This document shows positions 26,506 to 35,273 of a stretch of 44,048 nt of DNA, piece after piece. The DNA is taken from contig JAJDXX010000110.1 of the NCBI GenBank assembly GCA_022823055.1, positions 1-44,048 on the forward strand. The letters are read 5' to 3'. The translations under genes and the position numbers were made by a program. How positions within the stretch are numbered: the stretch's first letter is position 1; each line of letters starts with the position of its first letter. Below the pieces are notes generated by a model. It had not been told where the DNA came from. It saw only the letters and a program-made list of their open reading frames with translations, and searched no databases. This stretch comes from Candidatus Binatia bacterium (lineage in GTDB: Bacteria > Desulfobacterota > Binatia > UBA9968 > JAJDTQ01).

Positions 26506-26630
26506 TAGTGCCGGGCTGGGAGCGATTCGTGCGCCGGCTGCTGGACACGGAGGCGGTGGAGGTGTTCGTGACCGGCTCTTCGGCGGCGTTGCTGTCCCGC
26601 GAGATAGCCACGGCGTTGCGCGGCCGGGCG
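26505..26630 (+). pseudogene. AAA ATPase (DUF4143/COG1373 type) fragment
   Basis: About 42 residues read IVPGWERFVRRLLDTE, then EVFVTGSSAALLSREIATAL and RGRA. This matches the stretch just after Walker B (usually EIQxVPGWExFVRRL) and the sensor-like VTGSS of AAA_14/DUF4143 ATPases. No Walker A or B, no start codon and no C-terminal domain are present. The rest of the 26440-26763 gap holds the inverted repeat and otherwise nothing I recognise. Confidence 0.75.
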
Positions 26631-26763
26631 TGCCTGGATCTGGATGCTCGGGGCCGGCGATCCGGTTTGACGCGCCGCGGGGTGCCCGTCCGGCCAGTGG
26701 AATCGGGGCGAGGGCACGGGCGACGGCCGGTCGCCCCCGCGGGGTTCCACCGCGGCGCGGCCG

Positions 26764-27528
26764 TTACCGGTGCTGCCACTCCGGCTTGCGTTTCTCCACG
26801 AAGGCACGCACGCCTTCCTCCACGTCCTCGGTTTCCAGCAACTCCTTGAGGTAGATTTCCTCGGAGCGGTCGAGGGCGTCGGAGAGCTGCTTGAGGCCGA
26901 TCTCCCGCAGGCCCCTGAGGGTGATGCGCAGCACCGCGCGGCTCTTGTCGAGCAGCTCGTTCCGGAGGGCTTCCAGCGCTTCGCCGAGCTGTTCCCGCGG
27001 CACGACCCGGTTCACGAGGCCGATGGACTCGGCTTCGCGGGCCGACAGGCGGCGGCCGGTGAGGATCATCTCGGCGGCCCGGTGGTAGCCGATCTGCGAC
27101 GAGAACCGCGCCAGCGCCACCGGCGGAAAGCAGCCCACCGTGATCTCCGGCGTTGCAAACCGGCTCTCCTCCGACGCGAGCACCAGGTCGCAGGACGAAG
27201 CCAGCTCGCAGCCGCCTCCCAGGCAGACGCCGTCGACCACGGCGATGGTGGGCTGGCGGAGGCTCATCAGCTTCCGGATGACGCCGTGCACGAGGTCGAG
27301 CATCTCCGGCACCTGCGCCCGGGTGTGGTCCTTTACGTCCACGCCGGCGGAGAAGGCGCGTTCGCCGGCGCCGTGGATTTCCACCAGATCTACGCCGGCG
27401 TCCTGATCGAGTTCGTCGAGGACATGCCGCAGCTCGCGCAGCAACGCCAGGTTGAGAACGTTGAGGGGCGGGCGGTCGATGATCACCGACGCTACCGGGC
27501 CGGTCTTTTCCAGGAGAATTTTTGCCAT
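26764..27528 (-). CDS. Enoyl-CoA hydratase/isomerase (dienoyl-CoA hydratase-like)
   Basis: A 254-residue crotonase. The first oxyanion block is FSAGVDVKDHT, the second VVDGVCLGGGCELASSCDL, and the catalytic acid region FATPEITVGCFPPVALA. The FPPVA variant, instead of the usual PGAGGTQ, resembles cyclohexa-1,5-diene-1-carbonyl-CoA hydratases, though that substrate is not established. It lies 66 bases after the EutA-like gene on the same strand, with AAGGA upstream of the ATG. Confidence 0.87.
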   Translation of the reverse strand: MAKILLEKTGPVASVIIDRPPLNVLNLALLRELRHVLDELDQDAGVDLVEIHGAGERAFSAGVDVKDHTRAQVPEMLDLVHGVIRKLMSLRQPTIAVVDGVCLGGGCELASSCDLVLASEESRFATPEITVGCFPPVALARFSSQIGYHRAAEMILTGRRLSAREAESIGLVNRVVPREQLGEALEALRNELLDKSRAVLRITLRGLREIGLKQLSDALDRSEEIYLKELLETEDVEEGVRAFVEKRKPEWQHR

Positions 27529-27594
27529 GGTTTGCGGGTTCCTTCCCCGGCCTCGCCCCCTTCGGGGGTATCTCCCAGGGCTCAGGCGCCGCCG

Positions 27595-29106
27595 CTAGAA
27601 CTGGAATACCAGCGACTTGATCGTGACCGGCACCGTGCCCGACGGCTCCAGCACCCGGCCCAGGTCGATGAAGTCGAAATCGCGCAAGGTGATGCCGTCC
27701 AGGGCCAGCACCTGGCTCTCGAGGCCGAAGTCCTGCTTGAGGATGGTGCCCACCAGGCCGGCCATGTCGTGATCGAACACCAGGTAGACGGGCCGCCCCT
27801 GGGACATGGTCCGCGGCAGTCCCTCCATCAATCCTCGGCAGAACGCCGCGATGCGGAAGGCCGCCGGCGGTCCCTGCCACACGAACACCAGCGCCACCTC
27901 GGCTTCGCCCTCCGTCAGGTCGAAGGCCTGGAAGTGGCTCTGGATGGTCCGCGCCATGGTTGCCGGGTCGATGTCCCCGTCCAGGTCCACCGGCGGACGC
28001 AGGACCTGGAGGTTCTTGCGCGGCAGCAGGTCGTCGTCGGAGCGGTAGATGGTGTTGCCGGACACCTGCACCGTGTGCTGGGCTGCCCCCATCACCGTGG
28101 CCCGGATGCACTCCCGGGCGCTCACCAGCGGCCCGGGCAGCTCGCCTTCGTCGATGCGGCGTCGCAGCGCCTTGCCCAGCGGCGCCCCCAGGTCGCCGTG
28201 GGATTCGCGCTCGTGACCGTAGACGTATTCGCCGACGCCGCCGGAGAAGACCACCGCGTCGCATTCACGGGATCCGTTGAGGGGCGGCGTGACCCACAGC
28301 GGTTCCAGCTCCGGACCGGCGTCGCCGCCCCGGGCCAGCGTCAGCACCGCATCCGCCATGTGGCCGGCCAGCCGCTCGATATCGCCGGGGCTGGTCCGGT
28401 CCCCCACGTTCCAGTCCAGTCCCGCGTGGCCGGCGAGGGCCTTGCCGCCGGGCTCCAGCACCGTGATGGTGCCGTCGCCGTCGGTGGCCAGCAGCCGCCC
28501 GCCCACGTGGAACGCGGCGGTGCCGACCACCCGGCCCGATTCGGCCAGGGCGAGCTTAGTGGTGCCGCCGCCGATGTCGATGTTGAGCACGCGGCATCGC
28601 TCGTTCGCCGAATAGGCCACGGCGCCGGAGCCGTGGGCCGCCAGGAGCGCCTCGAAGTTGTGGCCGGCGGTGGCGCAGACGAAGTCCCCGCGCTGGTCGG
28701 CAAAGAGGTCCGCGATGGCGCGGGCGTTGTCCCGCCGGATCGCCTCGCCCGTGAGGATGATCGCGCCGGTGTTGACGTCGTTCGGAGTGAGCCCTGCCTC
28801 CTCGTAAGCGTCGTCCACGAGCCGGCCCAGGGCCTCGTCGTCGATGCGCTCGCGGTTGGCGGTGTAGGGAGTGAAGCGGATGGGCGAGAGGTAGAGGGTC
28901 TTCCGTTCCGTGACCACGAAGCGGCTGGACAGCTCCCGCCCCAGGCGCCGCAGCACGAGGCGCGAGAAGAGGATCTGCGACGTCGCCGTGCCCACGTCGA
29001 TGCCGACGCTGGTGAGGGTGATGGTATCGAGCTTCCAGAGAGGGTGGTCTTCCTCTTCCTCCGGCGCCCCTCCGTCGTGATCGTGGTCGTCCCCGATGTC
29101 GTGCAT
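27595..29106 (-). CDS. EutA-like ASKHA ATPase (ethanolamine ammonia-lyase reactivase family)
   Basis: A 503-residue protein with the EutA arrangement: phosphate-1 motif VGIDVGTATSQ at residues 34-44, TERKTLYLSPIRFTPY, phosphate-2 motif NIDIGGGTTK at 175-184, and adenosine motif VVFSGGVGEYVYG. EutA uses ATP to eject damaged cobalamin from ethanolamine ammonia-lyase. No eutB/eutC or other eut gene is in this window; neighbours are a bicupin and a crotonase. The first 24 residues are rich in His, Asp and Glu (HDIGDDHDHD), unusual for EutA and suggestive of metal binding. Its target here is unknown. Confidence 0.82.
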   Translation of the reverse strand: MHDIGDDHDHDGGAPEEEEDHPLWKLDTITLTSVGIDVGTATSQILFSRLVLRRLGRELSSRFVVTERKTLYLSPIRFTPYTANRERIDDEALGRLVDDAYEEAGLTPNDVNTGAIILTGEAIRRDNARAIADLFADQRGDFVCATAGHNFEALLAAHGSGAVAYSANERCRVLNIDIGGGTTKLALAESGRVVGTAAFHVGGRLLATDGDGTITVLEPGGKALAGHAGLDWNVGDRTSPGDIERLAGHMADAVLTLARGGDAGPELEPLWVTPPLNGSRECDAVVFSGGVGEYVYGHERESHGDLGAPLGKALRRRIDEGELPGPLVSARECIRATVMGAAQHTVQVSGNTIYRSDDDLLPRKNLQVLRPPVDLDGDIDPATMARTIQSHFQAFDLTEGEAEVALVFVWQGPPAAFRIAAFCRGLMEGLPRTMSQGRPVYLVFDHDMAGLVGTILKQDFGLESQVLALDGITLRDFDFIDLGRVLEPSGTVPVTIKSLVFQF

Positions 29107-29121
29107 GGCGTGGGTGTCCCG

Positions 29122-30357
29122 TCAGTCGATGAAGCTCCCCTCCGCGTCCGGGAGGTTGCCCTGCTCGCCCGGCATGTTGCCGTGCTCGTCCGGGAACAGG
29201 ACCTTCACGGCCTCGGCGCCGCCGACGCCGGTGCACCACGGCACCATGTTCTTCATCCGGCAGGTGATGCCGCGCTTGCCCAGCTCTTCCTCGAAGATGC
29301 GGTGGATCTCCGGGTCCTCGTCCTCGTACTCCACCTGGTAGCCGCCCTTCTTGCCGCTGACCTCGCCGGTGCGGAGCACGGTGGACTCCTGCGCCTGCCA
29401 GCGGTTGACCGCGTACTTGCGCGACAGGCCCTGGTTCATCACCAGGTAGGTGGCCGGCGTCTCGCCGACGTTGAAGTGCTGGTGCAGCCACAGGCCCTGT
29501 CCGGCGCCGGAGAGGTAAAGGCTGCCTTCCTTCCAGTCGCAGCGGACGCGCTCCTCGTCGCCTCTCTGGGCGAGCACGTAGCCTTCGCCCTCGATGATGT
29601 AGAGGTGCGCACCGGGGCCGTGGCGGTGGGACTTCTTGTAGTAGCCGGACTCGAAGCGGGACACGTGAGACTCCATCAACCCGGAGCCCATCACCATGAA
29701 GGCGTTGGTGCCGCCGCCGCCCCGGCTCTTCCACTCGTACAGTGGCAGCTTGCGGATGTCGGGGATGAAGTTGGTCTCCCACACCCGGCCGCGGTAGAGC
29801 TTGGCCTCGGCCGTGAAGTAGTCCGGCTCACCCTGGAAACGGTCGTCGAAGTCGTAGTTGTTGTTGAAGATGAAATGCTCGCTGTTCCACTGCCGGAAGA
29901 TCTGCGGCAGGTCGGTGACGGAGAACCACCGCGCCGGCTGGGACAGGCTGGCGTTGAAAAATTGGTGCCAGGCGTTGGTGGGCGGCACGAAGTAGCTCCC
30001 GGGCCCCCACTCGAAGGTCTGCTTCTCGCCGCCCTCGCGCCACACCGAGCAGGAGCCGTGCCCCGACACCACGTAGATGGCCTCGGTGTACATGTGCCGT
30101 AGCGGCGCGGTGTAGCCCCCGGGCGGCAACTCGACGATGTGCTCGTCGCCGCCGTTGTCGCCGTCGAGGTAGCACAAGGCGCCCTTGACGCCGTCGCCCT
30201 TGCGCGGCCACGGGCCCACCTCCACGGCCTTCATGTCCTCGATGAAGACCCCGCCCACGAGCGGGGCGCCCTCGCGTTCGCGCCACTCGGCGTAGGAGTC
30301 AGTGCGTACGAGAGCGGGCTGCTTCTCCGGGTCCAGGGGGGTAGTGGGTATGGTCAC
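29122..30357 (-). CDS. Two-domain cupin protein
   Basis: A 411-residue bicupin. First cupin: LRHMYTEAIYVVSGHGSCSV, PGSYFVPPTNAWHQFFN. Second: KKSHRHGPGAHLYIIEGEGY and WLHQHFNV. Both retain His/Glu metal ligands, so a metal-dependent dioxygenase, isomerase or lyase is plausible. The GTG at 30357 with AGAGG seven bases upstream is chosen over an upstream ATG that would start in the promoter region. It is separated by 15 bases from the EutA-like gene, so they are likely cotranscribed. The substrate is unknown. Confidence 0.82.
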   Translation of the reverse strand: MTIPTTPLDPEKQPALVRTDSYAEWREREGAPLVGGVFIEDMKAVEVGPWPRKGDGVKGALCYLDGDNGGDEHIVELPPGGYTAPLRHMYTEAIYVVSGHGSCSVWREGGEKQTFEWGPGSYFVPPTNAWHQFFNASLSQPARWFSVTDLPQIFRQWNSEHFIFNNNYDFDDRFQGEPDYFTAEAKLYRGRVWETNFIPDIRKLPLYEWKSRGGGGTNAFMVMGSGLMESHVSRFESGYYKKSHRHGPGAHLYIIEGEGYVLAQRGDEERVRCDWKEGSLYLSGAGQGLWLHQHFNVGETPATYLVMNQGLSRKYAVNRWQAQESTVLRTGEVSGKKGGYQVEYEDEDPEIHRIFEEELGKRGITCRMKNMVPWCTGVGGAEAVKVLFPDEHGNMPGEQGNLPDAEGSFID

Positions 30358-30374
30358 GGTGGCACCTCTCGTTG

Positions 30375-30388
30375 GTTTGGTGCCAAAC
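30375..30388. promoter_or_regulatory. Palindrome in the bicupin / CoA-transferase divergent promoter region
   Basis: GTTTGG-TG-CCAAAC is a 14-base palindrome in the 98-base gap between divergent genes, close to the bicupin start. It is a plausible operator. A second short motif, ttgtcaatctgacca, lies at 30412-30426. Confidence 0.4.
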
Positions 30389-30455
30389 GGTATGCGATAA
30401 CAGGGCCATGTTGTCAATCTGACCAGGCGAAGACGAACAGGAAAGGAGCAGCCCC

Positions 30456-31619
30456 ATGCCCGGCCCCCTGGACGACATCCGCGTAGTGGACTTCACCCAC
30501 GCCTTGAACGGTCCTTTCTGCACCATGCTGCTGGGGCACCTGGGAGCGGAGGTCATCAAGATCGAGCCGCCCCAAGGAGACAACTTCCGCCGCTCCTGGA
30601 TGGCGACCGACGCGGGCAAGGACGGCTACGAGTTCCTGTGGATCAACGTCAACAAGAAGAGCGTGGTGCTGAACCTCAAGAGCGAGCGCGGGGTCGAGCT
30701 GGCTCGCGAGCTCATCGCGCAGGCGGACGTGCTGGTGGAGAACTACCAGAAGGGCACCATGGAACGCTTCGGCCTCGACTACGACTCCATCAAGGAGGCG
30801 AACCCGCGATTGATCTACGCCTGCTCGCGCGGGTACGGCGAGTGGGGCCCCTACGCCGACTACGGCAACACCGCGGCCACCAACAACAGCATGACCGGCT
30901 GGACCCACACTGCCTGGGAGTACGCCGGCGCCAAGGGCACCAAGTCCCTGGGCATCGGCGACGAGGCCGCCGGGGTCAGCATGACCGTGGGGATACTGGC
31001 AGCGCTCCACGCGCGTGAGCGCACCGGCGAGGGCCAGCGGATCGTAGTGTCCATGCAGGAGGCCGTGCTGGGCTTCATGGTCAGCTCCATGCACGAGCAC
31101 TTCACCGGCAACATGGTGGGCAACACGGCCATGGAGGTTGCGGACGGCTATTTCACGCTACGGATTCCGCACCTGGGCGATGACGCGTGGAGCCTGCTGA
31201 CGGAGAGTATGGGACGCCCGGAGTTGGCGACGGACAGGCGTTTCGCCGACGTGGCGGCCCGGCGGGAGAACAAGGCGGCGTTGGATCGGACGGTCCGGGA
31301 CTGGGCGCGGACCCGCACCCGGCAGGAGATCTGGGACGCCGTGCGCGACCTCGGCTACTTCGGCGCCCCGGTGCTGTCCAAGGCCGAGGTCCTGGACGAC
31401 CCCCACATCAAGGCCCGCAACGCCTTCATCCAGCGCGACCATCCCACCGCCGGCCCAACCACGCTGCTGGCGCCGTGGATCCACATGTCCCAAACCCCCG
31501 CGTCCATCCGCGACGACGCCCCCGCCATCGGCCAGCACACCGATGAGGTGCTCCGCGCCCTGCTAGGCCTCGGCAAGGCGGAACTGGCGGAGTTGCGGGC
31601 TGCCGCGATCATCCGTTGA
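30456..31619 (+). CDS. CaiB/BaiF family CoA transferase
   Basis: A 387-residue family III CoA-transferase. It has VVDFTHALNGPFCTMLLGHLG, EVIKIEPPQGD, SVVLNLKSERG, DVLVENYQKGTMERFG and the nucleophile region GIGDEAAGVSMTVGILAAL (Asp forms the acyl anhydride). AAGGAG lies before the ATG. Divergent from the bicupin/EutA-like/crotonase genes, it could activate the acid that those enzymes process. Donor and acceptor acids are not evident. Confidence 0.92.
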   Translation: MPGPLDDIRVVDFTHALNGPFCTMLLGHLGAEVIKIEPPQGDNFRRSWMATDAGKDGYEFLWINVNKKSVVLNLKSERGVELARELIAQADVLVENYQKGTMERFGLDYDSIKEANPRLIYACSRGYGEWGPYADYGNTAATNNSMTGWTHTAWEYAGAKGTKSLGIGDEAAGVSMTVGILAALHARERTGEGQRIVVSMQEAVLGFMVSSMHEHFTGNMVGNTAMEVADGYFTLRIPHLGDDAWSLLTESMGRPELATDRRFADVAARRENKAALDRTVRDWARTRTRQEIWDAVRDLGYFGAPVLSKAEVLDDPHIKARNAFIQRDHPTAGPTTLLAPWIHMSQTPASIRDDAPAIGQHTDEVLRALLGLGKAELAELRAAAIIR

Positions 31620-31667
31620 AGGGCAATGGTTTGGACTATGCGGGGAAGCAACGTCACCCGCACCCGC

Positions 31668-31935
31668 CATTCCCGCGAAACAGGCTGTGTCAAAATCTGC
31701 TCGGACACGAAAATGGCACGACGCCCCGAACCGTCATTCTCCACCTCCCTTCCGTCATTCCGCACCCCCTTCCGTCATTCCCGCGAAAGCGGGAATCCAG
31801 GGACGGGGAAGGGTGCGGCGGCCGCGCACCCCGCTCCACCCAACCTGGATTCCCGCTTTCGCGGGAATGACGATTTCGAAGGTCATTGCCTCGCCCGGAT
31901 GGCGTTTTGACACCGCCTGTTTCGCGGGAATGACG
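31668..31935. repeat. Composite palindromic repeat, full copy
   Basis: Outer module 31668-31735, stem arms 31773-31801 and 31844-31872 (perfect inverted 29-mers), and reversed outer module 31873-31935. Short duplications of cccccttccgtcattcc precede the left arm, and a broken partial copy lies at about 31970-32025. The gap 31620-32069 contains nothing else I can name. Confidence 0.92.
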
Positions 31936-32069
31936 ATTCCGTAAGGTCGTCGCGTGGCGAGTCTTGACACGGCTTGGGAAGCAGGAGTCCAGGTGGGTCG
32001 AGGGCATGCTTTCGCGGGAATGACAGAGCAGGAACCGGCGCGGCGGTTCACCGCCGACCGAGAGGACTG

Positions 32070-32711
32070 TCAACTATCCTCGGGCGTCTTGTCCGGGAAC
32101 TCGCACAGGTCGGCGATGACGCAGCGCGGGCACTCGGGCTTGCGGGCCTTGCAGACGTAGCGGCCGTGCAGGATCAGCCAGTGGTGGGCGTCCTTGCGGA
32201 ACTCGGGGGGCGTTAGCCGGGTGAGGCGTGTCTCCACCTCGAGAGGGTTCTTCCCCTTGGCCATGCGGGTGCGGTTGGCGACGCGGAAGATGTGGGTGTC
32301 CACGGCGATGGTGGGCTCGCCGAAGGCGGTGTTGAGGATGACGTTGGCGGTCTTCCGGCCCACGCCGGGGAGCTTCTCCAGGGCTTCCCGGGTCCGCGGC
32401 ACCTGGCCGCCGTGGTCCTCGATGAGGATCCTGCAGGTCTTGATGATGTTGTCGGCCTTGCTGTTGAACAGGCCGATGGTGCGGATGTAGCGCTTGAGCC
32501 GGGCGACGCCGAGGCGGAGGATCTTCTCGGGGGTGTTGGCTACCGGGAACAGCTCGGCGGTGGCCTTGTTGACGCTCACGTCCGTTGCCTGGGCTGACAG
32601 CACGACGGCCACCAGCAGCTCGAACGGGTCGACCCAGTCCAGCTCGGTGGAGGGGCTCGGGTCGCGTTCCTGGAGCCGGCGGTAGATGGCGGAGCGCTTC
32701 TCTTTGTTCAT
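32070..32711 (-). CDS. nth: Endonuclease III
   Basis: A 213-residue DNA glycosylase/AP lyase for oxidised pyrimidines. The helix-hairpin-helix with catalytic Lys is LPGVGRKTANVIL, the catalytic Asp is in VDTHIFRVANRT, and the C-terminal 4Fe-4S loop is intact (C-x6-C-x2-C-x5-C in YVCKARKPECPRCVIADLC). It starts at ATG 32711. It lies 30 bases after the cyclodeaminase-like gene and may ride on that transcript, though its function is unrelated. Confidence 0.97.
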   Translation of the reverse strand: MNKEKRSAIYRRLQERDPSPSTELDWVDPFELLVAVVLSAQATDVSVNKATAELFPVANTPEKILRLGVARLKRYIRTIGLFNSKADNIIKTCRILIEDHGGQVPRTREALEKLPGVGRKTANVILNTAFGEPTIAVDTHIFRVANRTRMAKGKNPLEVETRLTRLTPPEFRKDAHHWLILHGRYVCKARKPECPRCVIADLCEFPDKTPEDS

Positions 32712-32741
32712 GTCGCTTTCATGCTGCCTGCCACGGCTGGG

Positions 32742-33860
32742 TCAGGGGATGTATTTCTCGTCCTGCAAGAAGAGTTCGCTGGGAATTTCGGTCCCCAACC
32801 CCTTTTCCTTGCAGTGACTATAGATGAGATGGCTGACCGCGGTAAACTGCACGCCGTCGCCGCGCAGCACGAGCCCGGTGATCTGGTCGTCGGATGTCCG
32901 GCCCGGGTGGTTTCCCGCGATGACGTCGCCCAGCAGCGGCAGCTTGTCCCATTCGATCCGCGTCGGTCGCGTGTACTGGTCCTTGCCGTGCTCGGGGATA
33001 GCTTCGGCGCCGCCGATGGCGTATCGCATCCAGCGCCTGCCGTGGCGGTTCATGGTCAGCACGTCGCAGCGTTCCCAGCCGGCGATCTCCATCTCGACGT
33101 CCGAGACGTTGCTGACGAACTGGCCGGGTTCCAGCCAGTCGGCCATCACCACCGGGTCCTTGGAGTTGGTCGCCATGTAGACGATGTCCGAACCGCGCAC
33201 CGCCTCACGGGCGGAAGGAACCGGAACGATCTCGATCCCGGCTTCTGTGGACATCTGCTCCGCGAAGGTCTCCTTCTTCCTGGGAGTCGGACTGTACACC
33301 TTGATCTTGTCAAGGTTGCCCAGGGCCGCGAAGCAGTGAACGGCGCCTTGAGCTTGCCAACCCGTTCCGACAAGCCCCACCGTGCGTGAATTCTCTCGGG
33401 CCAGGTATTTCGCGCCGACCGCACCCGTGCCCGCCACCCGGAACTTCTGGAGGTAGCCGTCGTGAATTATGGCCAGAAGCTCGCCGGTGCGGGAGCTGTA
33501 CACGAAGATGAGCCCGCAGAACCTCCCGTCCGTGCGGCCGGGCACCCGCCGTTGAAGCGTTCTGCCGTCCTGTTCGAAGTACGTGATGATATCGGAGTCG
33601 ATGCGGTCCGTCGTAACTTCCAGTTCGGCGATCGCACCGCTCAGGGAGGTATATGAGTGGTGTGTCGGATCTCCTCCCCCTTCGGGAAACCTGGGATGAC
33701 CACGGTATTCATCGGGGTCCCTTGGCGTGAACACCCTGTAGGGGGGTGCGTTGACGGCACCTCCGGTTGCCAATTCCCGCGCCGCCAGTTCCAGCGCGTC
33801 GTTCACCTCCGACGGGTCGAGAACTTTCTCCACGGTCGGATTGTCGATGATGAGTGTCAT
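32742..33860 (-). CDS. Ornithine cyclodeaminase/mu-crystallin family protein
   Basis: A 372-residue NAD(P)-binding protein. The Rossmann block is TVGLVGTGWQAQGAV, preceded by the substrate region YSSRTGELLAIIHDGYL. The ATG at 33860 has GGAGG five bases upstream. The family includes ornithine cyclodeaminase, alanine dehydrogenase and imine reductases; the substrate cannot be told. It follows an MFS transporter and a molybdenum hydroxylase on the same strand, which suggests nitrogen-heterocycle or amino/imino acid catabolism. It is about 30 residues longer than typical members. Confidence 0.87.
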   Translation of the reverse strand: MTLIIDNPTVEKVLDPSEVNDALELAARELATGGAVNAPPYRVFTPRDPDEYRGHPRFPEGGGDPTHHSYTSLSGAIAELEVTTDRIDSDIITYFEQDGRTLQRRVPGRTDGRFCGLIFVYSSRTGELLAIIHDGYLQKFRVAGTGAVGAKYLARENSRTVGLVGTGWQAQGAVHCFAALGNLDKIKVYSPTPRKKETFAEQMSTEAGIEIVPVPSAREAVRGSDIVYMATNSKDPVVMADWLEPGQFVSNVSDVEMEIAGWERCDVLTMNRHGRRWMRYAIGGAEAIPEHGKDQYTRPTRIEWDKLPLLGDVIAGNHPGRTSDDQITGLVLRGDGVQFTAVSHLIYSHCKEKGLGTEIPSELFLQDEKYIP

Positions 33861-33888
33861 TGAACCTCCGGCATTTCTCGTGGCGCCG

Positions 33889-35238
33889 TCAGTCGCGACG
33901 CCCCACCCCCCGGGTCCACGGTCCGATGAGCAAGGCCGTGGTGATTCCGGCGGCCCCCACCAGCGCCAGGAGCAGCCACGGCACATAGTCGTGGCTGTGG
34001 AAGTGGTCGACGAGGGCGCCGGCCGCATACGGTCCGACGACGCCTCCCCACATGTAGAAGAAGCTCATGCTGCCGCGAATGGTGCCGAAGCGGCGTCGCC
34101 CGAAGTAGTCTCCCACCGCGGCCCATATGACCGGAATCGATGAGTCCAGCACGCTGAACAGCGTGGCGAACAGCAGCAACCCCCAGAGCGTGGTGCTCCA
34201 CATCAGGACCAGGACCGCGATGAAGGAAAGCACCATGCACCAGGCCACCAGGCGTACCTTGTTGGTCTGGTCGGCAATCCATCCCATGATGAAGTGCGCC
34301 ACGATGTTCATGCCGTTGAACCACGACAGGGGGAGCGCCGCGGCGAGAGGCGTCAGGCCCTTCCACTCCATCAGGGGCACGAAGTGCACGATGACGGTGG
34401 TGTAGGCGGCGGTCCGGGTGGTCATCCAAAGGACGAAGAGCCAGAAGACCGGGGTGCGCATGGCGCGGCCGGCCGCGTAGTCGGACTCGCCGTGGGTCTC
34501 CGTCCCGTCGTCCTCCGACCCGTCCTCCCGCTCCCCGGGCGGCGGGGCGGAAGACGACGCGGTCTCCGAGGATATCTGCAGACCCATGCTCTCGGGGGAC
34601 CGGCGAATCCTCAGGGCCAGGGGCGCGGCCACGAACAGGAACACGCATCCGGCCGTGAACGCGGCCGTCCGCCAGCCCCAGAAGTGGACGGCAACCGCCA
34701 GCAGGACCGTGACGACGGTTCCGCCCACGGGCATGGCGGCGCTCAGACAGGTCAGCGCTCGCGCGCGATACCGCTGGAACCAGTTGACGGCCAGCACCGC
34801 CGGAGCGTGCACGAAGCCCGCCGTGAAGGTCAGGGAGATGACCCCGACGTAGACGATGAGGAAGCTCGCGTAGCTGTCAATGGTGGAAAAGAGGATGTAG
34901 CCGACGCCGCACAACAGCGCCGCTGTCAGTATTACCGGCTTGGGGCCGAAGCGGTCGATGAGGTAGCCCGCCAGCGGGCCCTCGATGGCGCCCTCGGCCC
35001 GGGCCAGGGAGAAGGCCAGCGAAGTGGCCGCGTGGGTGATGCCCAGCTCTTTCTGGATGGGAAGGAAGTAGACGGTGAACCCGAAGCTGTGAAGTCCGCC
35101 GCCGATGGTCCGGATGAGGGCTGTCAGCCCGATCATCCGCCAGCCGTAGTAGAGGTCCGACAGCCGGCGGCGAAGACCTTTGGTCGAGAGCAAGCGGATC
35201 CACCCGCCGGGCGGCCCGCCGCTCGACGTCCGTTTCAT
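33889..35238 (-). CDS. MFS transporter
   Basis: A 449-residue membrane transporter with about 12 hydrophobic segments in two halves, joined by a long acidic, serine-rich cytoplasmic loop. The MFS loop motif is visible as GYLIDRFGPKPVI. It resembles monocarboxylate/oxalate-formate-type MFS proteins. It starts at ATG 35238, 35 bases after the hydroxylase Mo subunit, and probably imports that enzyme's substrate. The ribosome site is weak. Confidence 0.88.
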   Translation of the reverse strand: MKRTSSGGPPGGWIRLLSTKGLRRRLSDLYYGWRMIGLTALIRTIGGGLHSFGFTVYFLPIQKELGITHAATSLAFSLARAEGAIEGPLAGYLIDRFGPKPVILTAALLCGVGYILFSTIDSYASFLIVYVGVISLTFTAGFVHAPAVLAVNWFQRYRARALTCLSAAMPVGGTVVTVLLAVAVHFWGWRTAAFTAGCVFLFVAAPLALRIRRSPESMGLQISSETASSSAPPPGEREDGSEDDGTETHGESDYAAGRAMRTPVFWLFVLWMTTRTAAYTTVIVHFVPLMEWKGLTPLAAALPLSWFNGMNIVAHFIMGWIADQTNKVRLVAWCMVLSFIAVLVLMWSTTLWGLLLFATLFSVLDSSIPVIWAAVGDYFGRRRFGTIRGSMSFFYMWGGVVGPYAAGALVDHFHSHDYVPWLLLALVGAAGITTALLIGPWTRGVGRRD

Positions 35239-35273
35239 CGTCAAGCGCGGCAGGCCGCCCGTTCGGAGTTGCG

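Noticed and set aside
26770..30102. A very long open frame on the plus strand opposite the crotonase, EutA-like and bicupin genes
   Set aside because: It is antisense to three well-supported genes, has a biased composition rich in His, Arg, Gly and Val and shows no family motif. High GC removes stops from this antisense frame.
30456..31619. CaiB-type protein considered as carnitine CoA-transferase
   Set aside because: Family III transferases act on many acids and no carnitine gene is near; only the family name is supported.
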